The notes under the pieces: model-generated
Seen by the model: only the letters and a program-made list of their open reading frames with translations
Told to the model about the DNA's origin: nothing
Databases searched by the model: none
In this document: positions 12,195 to 23,485 of the stretch, in pieces
Position numbering within the stretch: the first letter of the stretch is position 1
Layout: every line of letters begins with the position of its first letter
Program-made: the position numbers and the translations under genes
Assembly (NCBI RefSeq): GCF_945859685.1
Contig: NC_079147.1
Location: 84,808,315-84,872,314, forward strand
Reading direction: 5' to 3'
Length of the DNA stretch: 64,000 nucleotides
Source of the DNA: Eupeodes corollae
Lineage: Eukaryota > Arthropoda > Insecta > Diptera > Syrphidae

Positions 12195-12985
12195 TTATAT
12201 TGAGTTTGTGGGAAATTTTGAGACTGGTAAAACATTCGTGTAGTGCGGCTGAAAAAATAATCTCATGGGCTCAAAAGTAAACTGATGAGCATTTCTGGAA
12301 GTACACGTATTAGGGTTGAATTGTTTGATAGACAAAAACCCCCGACAAGGCTGAAAAACCTAAATACTTTCAAGTGTTTTTAGCGACCATACATTGAACT
12401 GATAGCTGCTCAGTCTCTTTCATGCAAGCCCAAACATGGATTGAATGGCAGAATTGGAGTGGGTAACGCTTTTCCAACAGTAGATAACCATTGGAAGTTC
12501 ATCTTCAAAGTACATTATTTTAATCTAAACCAAATTTGAAAATCTGAGGGTATTGTCGTCAACGAAACAATTGATCACGCAAAAAATCATATTTCAAAAT
12601 AACAAAACGTTTGGGAGACAAAACGGATCCCTGGGGCTCATCAGCGTTTATTTTGTAGATATGAAAGCAACCAACACTGCTTGTATGGAAGGGTTAAACA
12701 TGTAATTTCTAAGCCATCGAAATTAAATGATCTAATTTTAGATATAGAACTTGATGCTGAACTTCATCAAATGCAATAATCTTGCTTTCTCCAAAATGAT
12801 GTAAACATCTCTTCTGCTGTTCGGTGAGATGAATCATGAGATCACCAGTGGACCAATTGCTATAAAAGCCATACTGCCGGTCTTTAAGAAGATTTCGTTC
12901 CTTAAGATATTTCTTAATCTGCAAATTTGTTACGGAAAGAAGTGAAGTAAGTGTAATAGAGGCAGGATTGTTCACCTTTCGACAC
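12195..12985 (-). mobile_element. LINE-J fragment (RT core to C-terminus, decayed)
   Basis: Minus-strand RT segment: fingers/palm block KKYLKERNLLKDRQYGF, then ESKIIAFD (about 12770-12790). The next conserved block is degraded to INADEPQGSVLSP (about 12620-12655), then a weak LSV block and NTCTSRNAHQF near 12290-12330. The order is correct for ORF2 and spacing shows internal deletions. The YADD box is not recognisable. Confidence 0.72.
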
Positions 12986-13059
12986 AGAGTTTTTAAAAAA
13001 ATTTAATAATAATATTCTAGCCGTAAATCCCACTTGATAGAAGATTAAGGTAATTTGGT

Positions 13060-13365
13060 TTTCCATGAGTAGTAGTAGAAAAATCGAACTGACAGTTTTT
13101 TTTATAAAAAATAAAAATCTAAAAAAATTTAACAAAAGTTGGTAAAAAATGATTTTCGACTCAAATATCTTTTCAAAACTTTGCGAGAATAGCATCTAAC
13201 TAATTTTATCTTATAAGAAATATTGTTTTCAACATTCGAAAAAATTTTGAAAAAAATCGAATTAATAGTTTTCTTACAAAAAATAAAACTCTAAAAAAAA
13301 ACAATACTAAAGCTTGGTGAAAATTTACTTTGGACTCAAATTGGACTTTTCCGACCTTGAAAGAG
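13060..13365 (-). repeat. S-element fragment: about two ~172-bp monomers
   Basis: Contains the S-element monomer signature (AACTGACAG + T-run + ATAAAAAATAAAAATCTAAA, then AAAGTTGGTAAAAA and GACTCAAATATCTTTTCAAA). Both constant ends are missing. Confidence 0.7.
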
Positions 13366-13554
13366 CAGCGTGAATTCTCCATCGTCATTTTGCACAAAGC
13401 GATAAGTTTGACAGGGCTGCCAAAACAAGACATTGCTCTGTAGAGCTCTTGGCTTTAGATGCTGCGATACGCGGCTTAAAAACCGATACAAAGATGGTGG
13501 GTGGGTTTTTTTCTAGATCTGTTCAAATACTAAGCTTTAAAACCCAAATTAAAA

Positions 13555-14708
13555 ATTAAAAAGAGACTGGGACCCACACTGATTTGTCGATTTGTCTTGC
13601 TTAAAAGTTTGTCTATATGTACTCGTATCAATTTTTACCAAATTTGCGTAATATTTCTTGTAGATTTTATTTTTTATGAAAAAAACGGGTTGTTGGATTT
13701 TTATATAAAATTTACTGAATATCGAAAACAATGTTTTCTGTAAAAAAAAATTATTTTGAAGCCAATATTTTTAAGTTTTGAAAAGCTATTTAAGTCGAAA
13801 GTAAATTTTTAAAAAGTTTTAGTATTGTTTTTTTTTAAAAGTTTTATTTTTTGTAAAAAAAACTGTCAATTCGATTTTTCTCAAATGTGTCCTAATGTTG
13901 AAAACAATATTTCTTATAAGAAAATATTAGTAAGAAGCTATTATCTCAAAGTTTTTAAAAGATATTTGATTCGAAAATCATTTTTTACCAACTTTTGTTA
14001 ATTTTTTTTTGTAAAAAAATTGTCAATTCGTTTTCTTTCAAACTTTAACTGAATGTTGACAACAATATTTTTAGAAAGATACAAGTAAATTAAAGTCATT
14101 ATCTTAAAGTTTTAAAAAGATATTTGAGTCGAAAATCAATTTTTACCAACTTTTATACATTTTTGTAGGTTTTTTTTTTTCTTATAAAAAAACTGTCGAT
14201 TCGATTTTTCTCAGCATTTTTAAAAATGTTGAAAACAATATTTTTTATAAGATAAAATAAGCTTGAAGCCTTTCAAGTTTTTGAAAAGATATTTGAATCA
14301 ATATTTTTTAGATTTTTATTTTTTATAAAAAAACTGTCAATTCGATTTTTCTCAAAATTTTATCAGATGTCAAAAACATTATTCTTCGTTGCACAAAATT
14401 GTTTTAGAGATGAAATCATAATTCAGTCGTAAAATTTTGGAGGTGAACATTTTTTTTTTCAGTTTTATTGATTTATAAAAAAAACCGTTATATTGATTTT
14501 TTCAAAAAATATATCTGTTTGGGATCACGTTACAATATATTATATAAAATTTAATTCAAGTCTCTGCATTTTTGGTTCGCACAGACATCTTTCTAAAAAT
14601 CTTTTATTTCGACTCTAGGGACCTTGAAAACGTTTTCGTCGAAAAATGTCAAAATTTTTAATTTGTCAAATCGGACCCATTACAATAACTTCCTATGGGA
14701 AGTTAATA
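13555..14708 (+). repeat. S-element copy 1 (about 1.15 kb)
   Basis: Starts with end A (GAGACTGGGACCCACACTGA at about 13563-13582) and ends with end B, the hairpin TAACTTCC-TATG-GGAAGTTA at 14688-14707. Between them are about five tandem monomers of about 170 bp. The ACGT-rich tract normally found near end B is deleted, leaving CGCACAGACATCTTTCT at about 14579. Confidence 0.75.
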
Positions 14709-15810
14709 AAGCCCAAAAAGTGAAACGCCGCCGTTAAAAATATCACCAATAAAACTGCACAAATCATAAATAAAATACTATACCACACAAACTTTTGATT
14801 TGTCGTAACGCTTGAAATTAGAAATATTAATGCGACCAAAAGATATTGTTAATTTGTATTTATCAAAAATTTTGGGTGGTTGGTGTTTAAAACGTGTATA
14901 CGAAGTGAGATTGCTTAGAGGGCATGCTTCCCCCTGCGAAAGAAATAGTTTTGAGCAAAAAGACCTAACGCCCTTTAACTAACCCATCACTATATCAGGG
15001 AGCTGAAGCACAACATTCTTACTAAAATACAGCCGCTGAGCTTAATTTTTCAACGAAGTGTTGTTGTGTTGTGAATACTCGTATGAAGCTGGTGCTCATT
15101 AATTGTCAAATAAATTTTCAATACAAATTAAATCTACAAAAGTTACTTTCATTTTTGATCCAACCTATTTTTTATTTGTTGAAGGACTTATAAATAAGTT
15201 TTGTATTCTATTTTCTTATATGAATATATGCGTTTGAAAAAAAAGTCTACCTATAGATAGATACCGTTTTGCGCCTTAAAATAATAACTCACCTGTCTCA
15301 GACTTCGGCCTTTTATATGAAAGAATCTATACATATGCAATACATGCCTGCTTTTGATAGATTTATGAGGTCAACAAGGCGCCTTAAGCTCATTGATTCG
15401 CTTCTAATTGCAAATAGGTAGGTATATTTTTTTGTAAAGGTTCTTAACAAGAGAATGAAAGTGACAAAGAGAATATAATTCCACCTTTCTTTTTCAAAAA
15501 CAAATAAAAAAGTAAAGAATAAATCTAACAAAAGAAAGAAAATTGAAAGAAGATACCAAAACAAAGGAAACAAAAGACAAAAAAAGAAGCAGTCTTTTAA
15601 GAATCAAAAAAATAGGGGTGTTTAAAAAAAAAGTAAATACCTACATACCTATTTGAGGTTCTGAACACTTTGATAGAGTCTTTGAATTAATTGAAAAAAA
15701 AAATGGAGTTGAGCAATTTAAAAACAGGGTTTGGTTATCCTTTATGATAAAATAGAGACAAAGAAGGGAAAAATTGAAAACATAAACGTTCGTCAAAAAA
15801 TTAACAGAGA
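14709..15810. other. Intergenic DNA with purine-rich tracts
   Basis: No gene recognised. About 15480-15800 is strongly A/G-rich. The antisense frame 15313-15573 is a Phe/Leu-rich artefact of that composition. Confidence 0.45.
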
Positions 15811-16248
15811 ATGGACTTTACTTTGTATCGTGGACAGTTTTATAAGGTAAATCAAAAAAAAGGTTTAATGAGTTTTTTAACCTTTAGAGATTTCTACAAG
15901 AAGCAATTCAATAAGCTGCAAATTGAAAAAAAAAGTACTTATCGCCGTTCAAAAATGTACGTAGAGACACAATACTTAAACGAATTGAAAACACAAAGAA
16001 TTTCTCAAATTGAACATACGGTTTTACACTGTAGTCATTTATTGGTATATTTAAAATTGGTCTTCACATCACTCGTAAGTCAAGAAAGATTGAATATTTC
16101 AATTGTTAAAGAAAGTCTTTTCCAAATTTGGTTCATTTTCTCATATCATTCGAACGTTTTTGAACAAGCACTTTGTGGTATTCATACTCAGAACATGGCG
16201 TTTTCTTACAATGAGCGCACACCCAAGGGAATGTTACTATCTTTATAA
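15811..16248 (+). CDS. Unrecognised 145-codon open frame
   Basis: An ATG-initiated frame of 145 codons. I do not recognise the protein. It is Lys/Gln/Ser-rich in the first 60 residues (FYKKQFNKLQIEKKSTYRR), which follows from A-rich DNA, and more hydrophobic in the middle (LLVYLKLVFTSLV). No signal peptide, metal-binding motif or transposase signature is visible. A frame this long is uncommon but not impossible by chance in 64 kb of AT-rich DNA. It ends just before a LINE-J fragment. A chance frame is more likely than a gene. Confidence 0.15.
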   Translation: MDFTLYRGQFYKVNQKKGLMSFLTFRDFYKKQFNKLQIEKKSTYRRSKMYVETQYLNELKTQRISQIEHTVLHCSHLLVYLKLVFTSLVSQERLNISIVKESLFQIWFIFSYHSNVFEQALCGIHTQNMAFSYNERTPKGMLLSL

Positions 16249-16259
16249 TTTAAAGCCAC

Positions 16260-16862
16260 AGTATGAGCATTAGGGAGACAGGGTTTAAAAAGTGGTGCCA
16301 GTGCCCATTCGTTTTGAAAGAGTGGGAAAGATATAATGCGGTAAAGCATTCCACATTCGCACGGTACGGCTAAAGAACAAATATCTGTTCTAAATAGTAC
16401 AATCGAAGTTGGACTCGAGGGTATACTGATGAACCATCCTAGAAGCGCAAGTATTGAACTGTATTAGTGGAGGAATGTAACTGGCTATTTCTCTAGAATA
16501 AAACGTTAGAATATCAGTAAAATAGGGTAAGACAAGAAACTTTACAACGATGTTCGAGCGATGTAAATGATCTGATGTTGGTACTATCACCGATCAATCG
16601 TAAAACGGTTCAATGCTGTCCAAGAGATATAAGTAAGTTGCAGGATCACCAGCGCAGAGATGGGAGTTATACTCAAACTTTGGACGTATATCAGTCTTGT
16701 AGATAACAGCCAGATCAGAGGGAGAGAAAAACTTCTTGCATCGCCTTGGAAAACACAAACATCTTGCATCATTTTTGCCGACATCGCGTATGTAACCGTT
16801 TCGCAAGAGTTGATTATTAATGCACATATTAAGAATATCGAGATGTTCAGTGTCATTGATGC
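16260..16862 (-). mobile_element. LINE-J fragment (ORF2 C-terminal part)
   Basis: Minus strand: NMCINNQLLRNGYIRDVGKN, then CLCFPRRCKKFFSPSDLAVIYK and IRPKFEYNSHLCAG (16600-16850), followed by the decayed C-terminal tail (16330-16590). These match the 47014-47688 copy block by block. The LINE frame is joined without a stop to mariner sequence at about 16862, giving one hybrid open frame (16594-17019). Confidence 0.8.
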
Positions 16863-17545
16863 AAGTCCCATCAATCCAATGACATGACATGTCGTCCAGG
16901 TCCATGTGATTCAATTTGGGAAATAAGAAATTAGTTACCATCGTTATGAAGGGCTCGCGGTCGACGGTGACCGCCTCACTAACGTCGTTTTCAAAAGAAG
17001 TACGGACCAATAACGCCACCTGCCCAAAATCTACACCAAACGGTAACTTTCTGAGAATGCATTACCACCTGGTGAACCTCGCATAGGTTGGTGTCGAAAC
17101 ATAAACGGCAGTTTTGGTTGTTAACACAGTAATTCATCAAAAACGAGTCTCGTCACTTAAGATGATTTTTGGCTAAAATTGGGCTCCTCTTCCAAACGAT
17201 TCGATGGCCAGTCAGCGAACGAATGCGTTTTTTGAACGTAGGGGTGTTGACTAATTGTTTACTGAACCGGTCGGCTTAAATTTGGACACCAAACGTTGAA
17301 GAGTCGACTGTGAAGGGCCACTCCGTATATTGTAAATTAGGCGCAATACGCGCAACGTTTCCGTTAGCAAAAACTCATTTAGATAATAAAGTATTATCAT
17401 TTCACCGTGCTGTTCAATCGTGTTACTTGCTATGATGATTTGGCATGAACAACTGAATAATAAACAAGAAATTTGACAATAGTCACAAAAACAAAATGGC
17501 CGACACGGGCATCGAGAGCTACCTGCACCAATTGAAAAACTCTTT
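16863..17545 (-). mobile_element. Mariner-M fragment, transposase decayed
   Basis: Read on the minus strand it gives a mariner transposase in broken frames: LQRLVSKFKPTGSV (about 17255-17310), LSDETRF (about 17139-17160; the first catalytic Asp lies in SDE), then VTVDREPFITMVTNFLFPKL about 16910-16970 and a degraded second-Asp block (CHWIDGTC). The third Asp region is cut off by the LINE-J junction at about 16862. Same mariner type as 39150-39720 and the nested copy at 45246-49825. Confidence 0.7.
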
Positions 17546-17788
17546 AAAAAGTACTAATATCGTGAGTGTTTGTAAATTATTAAAAAAAATCATTTTCTTA
17601 AAAACAACAAAAATAGGATCCTGCCATGTTTAATGTTGAAAGTTCTTTGCTTGTCGGGAATACGTCCTCGTTTTTTAGAAAATATAACGAAGAATGTTAT
17701 CACATAATTCCCAACTTATTTTTATTATAATCTATTCTTAAAGCTTCGAAAAAAACAAAACCTTATTTATCTAAATTTAAGTAAACAA

Positions 17789-19343
17789 AAGAGGCTGGGA
17801 TGCGACCCACACTGATAACTTTTCATCCCGCCTGTCGATTTTTCTTTCTAAAAAGTTTGTAGGTTTTCGTGTTTAGTTAAAAAAGTTGTCAGTTGAATTA
17901 TTCTTAAAAAAAATTTAAACTACCAACAATATTTTTCATATAAAGAAATAGTTTAGTTTGAAAATCTAGGTTTATTAAACAGATTTTTAGTCGAACAATT
18001 TTCTTGAATTTATACAAATTGGATGAATGAAATTAATTTGAGATATGTCAAGAACCGAACATTTATCTTTACCAAATTTGTGGACTTTTTTTTGTACATT
18101 TTATTTTCTTATGAAAAAAACGGACTGTTGGATTTTTATAAAAAAAAAAACGACAGAATATAGAAAACAATATTTTCTGTAAAATTAAAAAAGTTTGAAG
18201 ACAATATATTTAATTTTAGAAAAGCTACTTGAGTCGAAAGCAAATTTTTACCAAGTTTTAATATTGTTTTTTTTTTAGGTTTTTTAGTTTTGTAAAAAAA
18301 AACTGTCATTTAAATTTTTCTCAAAATTTGACTGAATGTTGAAAACAATATTTTCTAAAAGATAAAAGTAGTTTATAGCCAACATCTTCAAAGTTTTGAA
18401 AATATATTTGAATTGAAAATCTATTTTTACCAACGTATGTATGTTTTTGTAAGAAAAACTTTCACTTCGATTTTTCTCACTGAATGTTGAAAATACAATT
18501 TTTTATTAGATAAAAGTGGTTTAAGGCCAATATCTTAATGTTTTGAAAATATATTTAAGTCCAATATCAGTTTTTAAAAACTTTTATTAATTCTTTTGTT
18601 TAGGTTGTTATTTTTTGTAAAAACAACGGTCAATTCGTTGTTTCTCAAAATTTAATTGAATGCTCAAACAATATTTTTTATTAGATAAAATATGTTGGAA
18701 TCCAAAATCTCAAATTTTTGAAAAGATAGTTGAGTCGAAAATCATTTTACCAACTATTATTACAAATATTACTAATTCTTTTTAGGTTTTTATTTTCATA
18801 AAAAAAAACTGTCAATTCGATTTTTCTCAAAATTTTACCAGATATTAAAAACGATATTTTTCGTTACACACAATTTATTATTATTTTTGTTCAGTTGTTT
18901 TGATTTATAAAAAAAAACGTGAATTGGATTTTTCCTTAATTATATTTGTTTGGTTGTTTTACATTACAATAAATAATTTAAGTCTCTAGCGTCATTGGTT
19001 CGTGAGATATTTAGGGTTTACCAAAATGTTCACCTTATTTTTTAAACAGCTATGGTAAAAAAAAACCACCGACTTGATTTTCTTGAGAGCCGCTTCTGCA
19101 TCTTTCTGCATTATTTTCTGTACAACAAAATTTATTTGGAGTCGATTGCTCTTCTGGTTCTTGAGTTGTAGACGACGAAAAAACGTCGTGAACGTACAGA
19201 TGTACGGACGTACGAACGTACGTACACACGCACGCACAGACATCTTTTATGTGGACTCTAGGGACCTTTAGCTGTCTAGAAATGTCAAAATTTCTAATGC
19301 GACAAATCGGACCGATTACAAAAACTTCCTATGGGAAGTTAAT
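17789..19343 (+). repeat. S-element copy 2 (about 1.55 kb, near full length)
   Basis: End A (AAAAGAGGCTGGGATGCGAC, 17789) is followed by about six or seven monomers, then the end-B region with the ACGT-rich tract (about 19190-19240) and the terminal hairpin (stem TAACTTCC, loop TATG, stem GGAAGTTA, ending at 19342). A short frame in the end-B region (19249 onward) recurs in other copies but is explained by repeat identity. Confidence 0.8.
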
Positions 19344-19353
19344 AACTACATTA

Positions 19354-19583
19354 AACCGTTCCTGTGTGCGAGTAATGTCAGGAATGGATGGGACTCAGAT
19401 TGTATACCAAATCCGAACTGCTCAAGAAAGCACTTTTCATGACCAGAATTGCTCTTGGAGGACTTGTCAATTCCTGGCAAAAGGCAGTACCAGTGAAAAA
19501 AAATGTTTAGAAAGCACAGGCAGGGATTGAACCCAAGACCTCTGTCATGACAATCCTACGCACTAACCATCACTACACGGGTT
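19354..19583 (-). mobile_element. tRNA-derived SINE, copy 1
   Basis: Minus-strand copy of the SINE best seen at 63362-63664. The tRNA-like head (complement of GGTTCAATCCCTGCC at about 19519-19534) lies at the high-coordinate end, and the body contains the conserved TGACAAGTCCTCCAAGAG, TTCGGATTTGG and CGCACACAGGAACGG blocks. It starts within 15 bp of the hairpin end of S-element copy 2. Confidence 0.75.
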
Positions 19584-20897
19584 ATTGTTAAAATTCAAAC
19601 AATTACAAATCCAAAATTCAGTCGAAAAAGTAAAACAAATTGTAAAGAGATTGCTTTTCTTCTATGAGGGTAGTGTTAAGATCAAGTTTGGGAGTTTTTA
19701 TTTTAAATTACTCAAACGTATCAATTTGGCGTTTGCATGAAATTTTTCAGGGATCATAAATGTATCATAAATTTTAAATCGGTTAATATTCTCAAAATCT
19801 TTTTACTTTTGGTTAAAACAAAATAGTCTTGTAATATGTGTACAAAAGCTTAGATTTGGTTTTGAAATTTTGTGTTCAAGTCCACCTCAGTTTTTTATTT
19901 TCAAGTACGTTTATTGATTCATTCATTTTTAAAAATTTTTCTATTTAATATCAACACTCTTTCAAATTAGGGAGTTAACATAAATCAATCTCCTTTTTAT
20001 ATGTTATGTTTAATATTTAATTTTATTTTCGTTTAAAACCAATTATGAATTTAAAATTTTAAATAAGATTTAATAACCGTTTTGCAAGAAAAAAGCATTA
20101 TAATTATATCTCAAGTTATGTACATTCTAAAGAAATCATGTCCCTGGCTTTCAAGAATAACTCAAAACCATTGTATCGGAGGTTTTTTAAATTTTGAGGT
20201 TTATTTGCTGAGACGACACAAAATACATTATATTTTACATAACTTGGTTAAATAATAAAAATTTTGTTGTGTAACAACAATCAGCTCTCAACAATGTTCT
20301 GGAGTTAAAAAGCTTTTCTTTAAAAGCTTACTTTTGTTTAATACCAGCATAAAAAGAACCAAAACTACATTAAAAAGGATTTAAACTGATATTTTATTTT
20401 CTTGCAATAAAATTATGTTGAACTCGTAAACTCTTGATAGTAAAATTAAAAATCCCTACATTAACTATTTCCATTTTTACGAACTCTTAGTTTTTAATTC
20501 CCATAGCAAACGAAGCATTTTTTAGTGTCTCATCAAGAGAAAACGTAAGCATATCCAATACATAATAAAACTGTAGGTACATTCAATTAAATTCTTCTAG
20601 ATATAATTCATTAACATTTGGCACTAAAAATAAAAACATCAAACTATGGTTAATATGTTAAGTGTTACAAAATGCTGGAAATCATGACCCAAATAGCATA
20701 TGTACAATATACATCCATTCGGTTTATTTAACCTCTATATCACCCCATCTCTAGAAAAAAAAACAACTCAAACAAGTTCACTATCTATAGTTAAGTATTT
20801 AAATCTTCATTAAACGAAATAAATTTTTATTATAATTTTCTTCTTTGGCTATTTAAAATCACTTTTATATTATATACAATTGTAACTTATTCTTAAC
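19584..20897. other. AT-rich DNA, no gene recognised
   Basis: Nothing recognisable on either strand. Confidence 0.5.
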
Positions 20898-22206
20898 TTC
20901 TCATAGGAAGTTATTGTAATGGGTCCGATTTTTTAAATTGAAAATTTTGACATTTCTCGACATTTTAAGGTCCCTAGAGTCGAAATAAAAGATTTTTAGA
21001 AAGATGTCTGTGCGTGCGTGTGTACGTACGGACGTACGACATTCGCGACGTTTTTTCGTCCTCCATAGCTCAAGATCCAGAAGAGATATAAACTTCAAAT
21101 AAATTTTGTTATACACATAATAAGGCAGAAAGATGCAGAAAGGGCTCTCAAGAAAATTGCGTGGGTGGTTTTTTCACCATAGCAGTTTGAAAAACAGGTG
21201 AAAATTTTGGTTAACCCTAAATATCTTACGAACCAAAAACGCTAGAGACTTGAATTAAATTTTATATAATAGAATGTAACGTGATACCAAACAGGTATAT
21301 TTTTTGAAAAAAATCATTATAACGTTTTTTTTTTATAAATCAATAAAACTGAAAAAAAAAATTGTCACCTCCAACATTTTACGACTGCAACATAATTTCA
21401 TCTCTAAAACAATTTTGTGCAACGAAGAATAATGTTTTTGACATCTGATAAAATTTTGAAAAAAATGTAATTGACAGTTTTTTTTATAAAAAATAAAAAT
21501 CTAAAAAAAACATTACTCAAAGTTCGTAAAAATTGCATATCGATTCAAATATCTTTTCAAAAACTTAAAATTTAGGCCTTCGAAAAATATTAAGAAAAAT
21601 AGAATTGACAGTTTTTTTACAAAAAAATAAAAACCTAAAAAAAAATATATAAAAGTTGGTAAAAATTGATTTTCGACTTAAATATCTTTTCAAAACTTTG
21701 AGATATTTCCTTTAATTTACTTTTATCTTTCAAAAAATCCGAAAAAAAATTAACCAAAGTTGGTAAAAAATGATTTTTGACTCAAATATCTTTTAAAAAC
21801 TTTGAAATAATAGCTTCAAACTAATTTTATCTTATAAGAAATATTGTTTTCAACATTAGGACAAATTTTGAGTAAAATCGAATTGACAGTTTTTTTACAA
21901 AAAATAAAACTCTAAAAAAAAAACAATACCTACTAAAACTCGGTAAAAATTTAGTTTCGGCTCAAATAGCTTTTCAAAAATTAAAAATATTGGCTTCAAA
22001 CTTATTTTATTTCAGAGAAAATATTGTTTTCAATATTCAGTAATTTTTATATAAAAATCCAACAGTCCGTTTTTTTCATAAAAAATAAAATCTACAAAAA
22101 ATAGTGCGCAAATTTGGTTAAAATACATATAGACAAACTTTTAAGCAAGACAAATCGACAGACGGGATGGGAAGTTATCAGTGTGGGACGCATCCCAGCC
22201 TCTTTT
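20898..22206 (-). repeat. S-element copy 3 (about 1.3 kb)
   Basis: Begins with end B (hairpin AACTTCTCATAGGAAGTT, first C changed to T, at about 20898), then the conserved AGGTCCCTAGAGTCGAAATA and ACGT-rich tract (21003-21042). About five monomers follow, and it closes with end A (TCAGTGTGGGACGCATCCCA at about 22179-22198, then GCCTCTTTT). Confidence 0.8.
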
Positions 22207-22399
22207 AAATTTTGTTTTCAGAACACGAAAACTGTTTCGCAAATTCGGTTAATATTACGGTTTTTTTATTTCTATCGCGAAATGATGTATCCGTAGTTTT
22301 CCACAATAATTCAACTGACTCATATTTTTCAACAAGTTGATTTGCTCCTTTAATGTCTACTGCTTTGCCATGTTTACTTCTGACTTGCATTGAACGCAC
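22207..22399 (-). pseudogene. Possible MADF-like domain fragment
   Basis: A 60-residue minus-strand frame squeezed between S-element copy 3 and a LINE-J fragment. The core (QLVEKYESVELLWKTTDTSF, then RDRNKK) has the spacing of a MADF (Myb/SANT-like DNA-binding) domain N-terminal half: a hydrophobic helix, Leu-Trp, an aromatic about seven residues on, and Arg-x-(Arg/Lys)-Lys. MADF proteins are abundant fly transcription factors and also occur in some transposons. Only half a domain is present, with no flanking exons. This rests on motif recognition alone. Confidence 0.3.
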
Positions 22400-23225
22400 G
22401 CATTTTCAATAGGAGCGCTTGATGCCAAGCTCTATCAAATGCTTTTGAAATATCAAGTGCAATAATCTTACTTTCTCCAAAACTATGTAAAGATTTGTTG
22501 CACTGTTCGGTGAGATAAACCATGACGTCACCAGTCGACCTACTGCAACGGAAGCCATACTGCCAGTCATTAAGAAGCTTCCGTTCTTTAAGATATTTCT
22601 TAAGCTGAAAATTGATCAGCTTTTCCATGACCTTGGAAAGAAGGAACGTGATTGCTATTGGATGATAGTTGGAGGGAGAGGAGGATTCACCTTGCTTAGG
22701 GTCCCTAAACTGGACAAATGCTATTTTCCATCCGCTCGGAAAGATGCCTTTAGAGTAAGAAAGATGGAAAAGCTTACGAAGTGGTTTTGCAAGCGTTGAA
22801 GGACACCTCTTCAGAACAATTTTGGAAATACTATCTGGGCCTGCGGATTTGTGTATGGCAAGGTCTTTCAGATTCGTCCCAAAGAATCTTTTACGCTTTT
22901 AAGAACATTAAGACTTATGACATTTTCCGGGAGCGTCAAATTAACAGCAAACTGAGCTGCAAGCAAATTGGCTTTATCAATCGATCTTACATAAGAAGTG
23001 TCACTGTGGACGAGTGTTGAAACCGAAGATGAAATGGTGTTTCGAATGTTTTTTCAAATGACCAGACATTTTACTTCCTTTGGGATATTGTAGAATTTTG
23101 TGTCTAAATTACTGATAATGCATAAATGTGATTCCTCGAATATAACAATTACAGGTCTTTCTAGCTTGTTTAAACTTAATTCGGGTTTCCTCAGTGGCTT
23201 GGCTTTATAAATCTGGAAACTTAGA
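22400..23225 (-). mobile_element. LINE-J fragment (ORF2 RT N-terminal half)
   Basis: Minus strand, in order: a decayed linker region from about 23225 (matching the start of the 45901 copy), IHKSAGPDSISKIVLKRCPS (about 22790-22850), LSYSKGIFPSGWKIAFVQ (about 22710-22770), SPSNYHPIAITFLLSKVMEK (22620-22680), KKYLKERKLLNDWQYGF, then ESKIIALDISKAFDRAWHQ (about 22425-22480; first catalytic RT Asp in LDIS). The copy ends at the palm, before YADD. It fixes the upstream limit of LINE-J in the 45.9-kb nest. Confidence 0.82.
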
Positions 23226-23239
23226 TCTTACTTACAAAT

Positions 23240-23485
23240 CAAAATGTTCATCTTTTTTTAAACTGCTATGGTAAAAAAAAACATCTTTCTGCATGTACAA
23301 CAAAATTTATTTGAAATCCATATCTTCTTGAGCTATGGACGACGAAAAAAAACACACGCACGCACAGACATCTCTTTAAAAATGTTTTATTTAGACTCTA
23401 GAAGGCTTCAAACGTCGATAAATGTCCAAATTTTAAATTTGATAAATCGGACTCATTACAATAACTTCCTATGGGAAGTTAATAA
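23240..23485 (+). repeat. S-element fragment, end B only
   Basis: Contains the end-B region (CTATGGTAAAAAAAAACATC onward, short CACACGCACGCACAGACATC tract, GACTCTAGAAGGC) and the hairpin ending GGAAGTTAATAA at about 23474-23485. No monomers and no end A. Confidence 0.75.
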
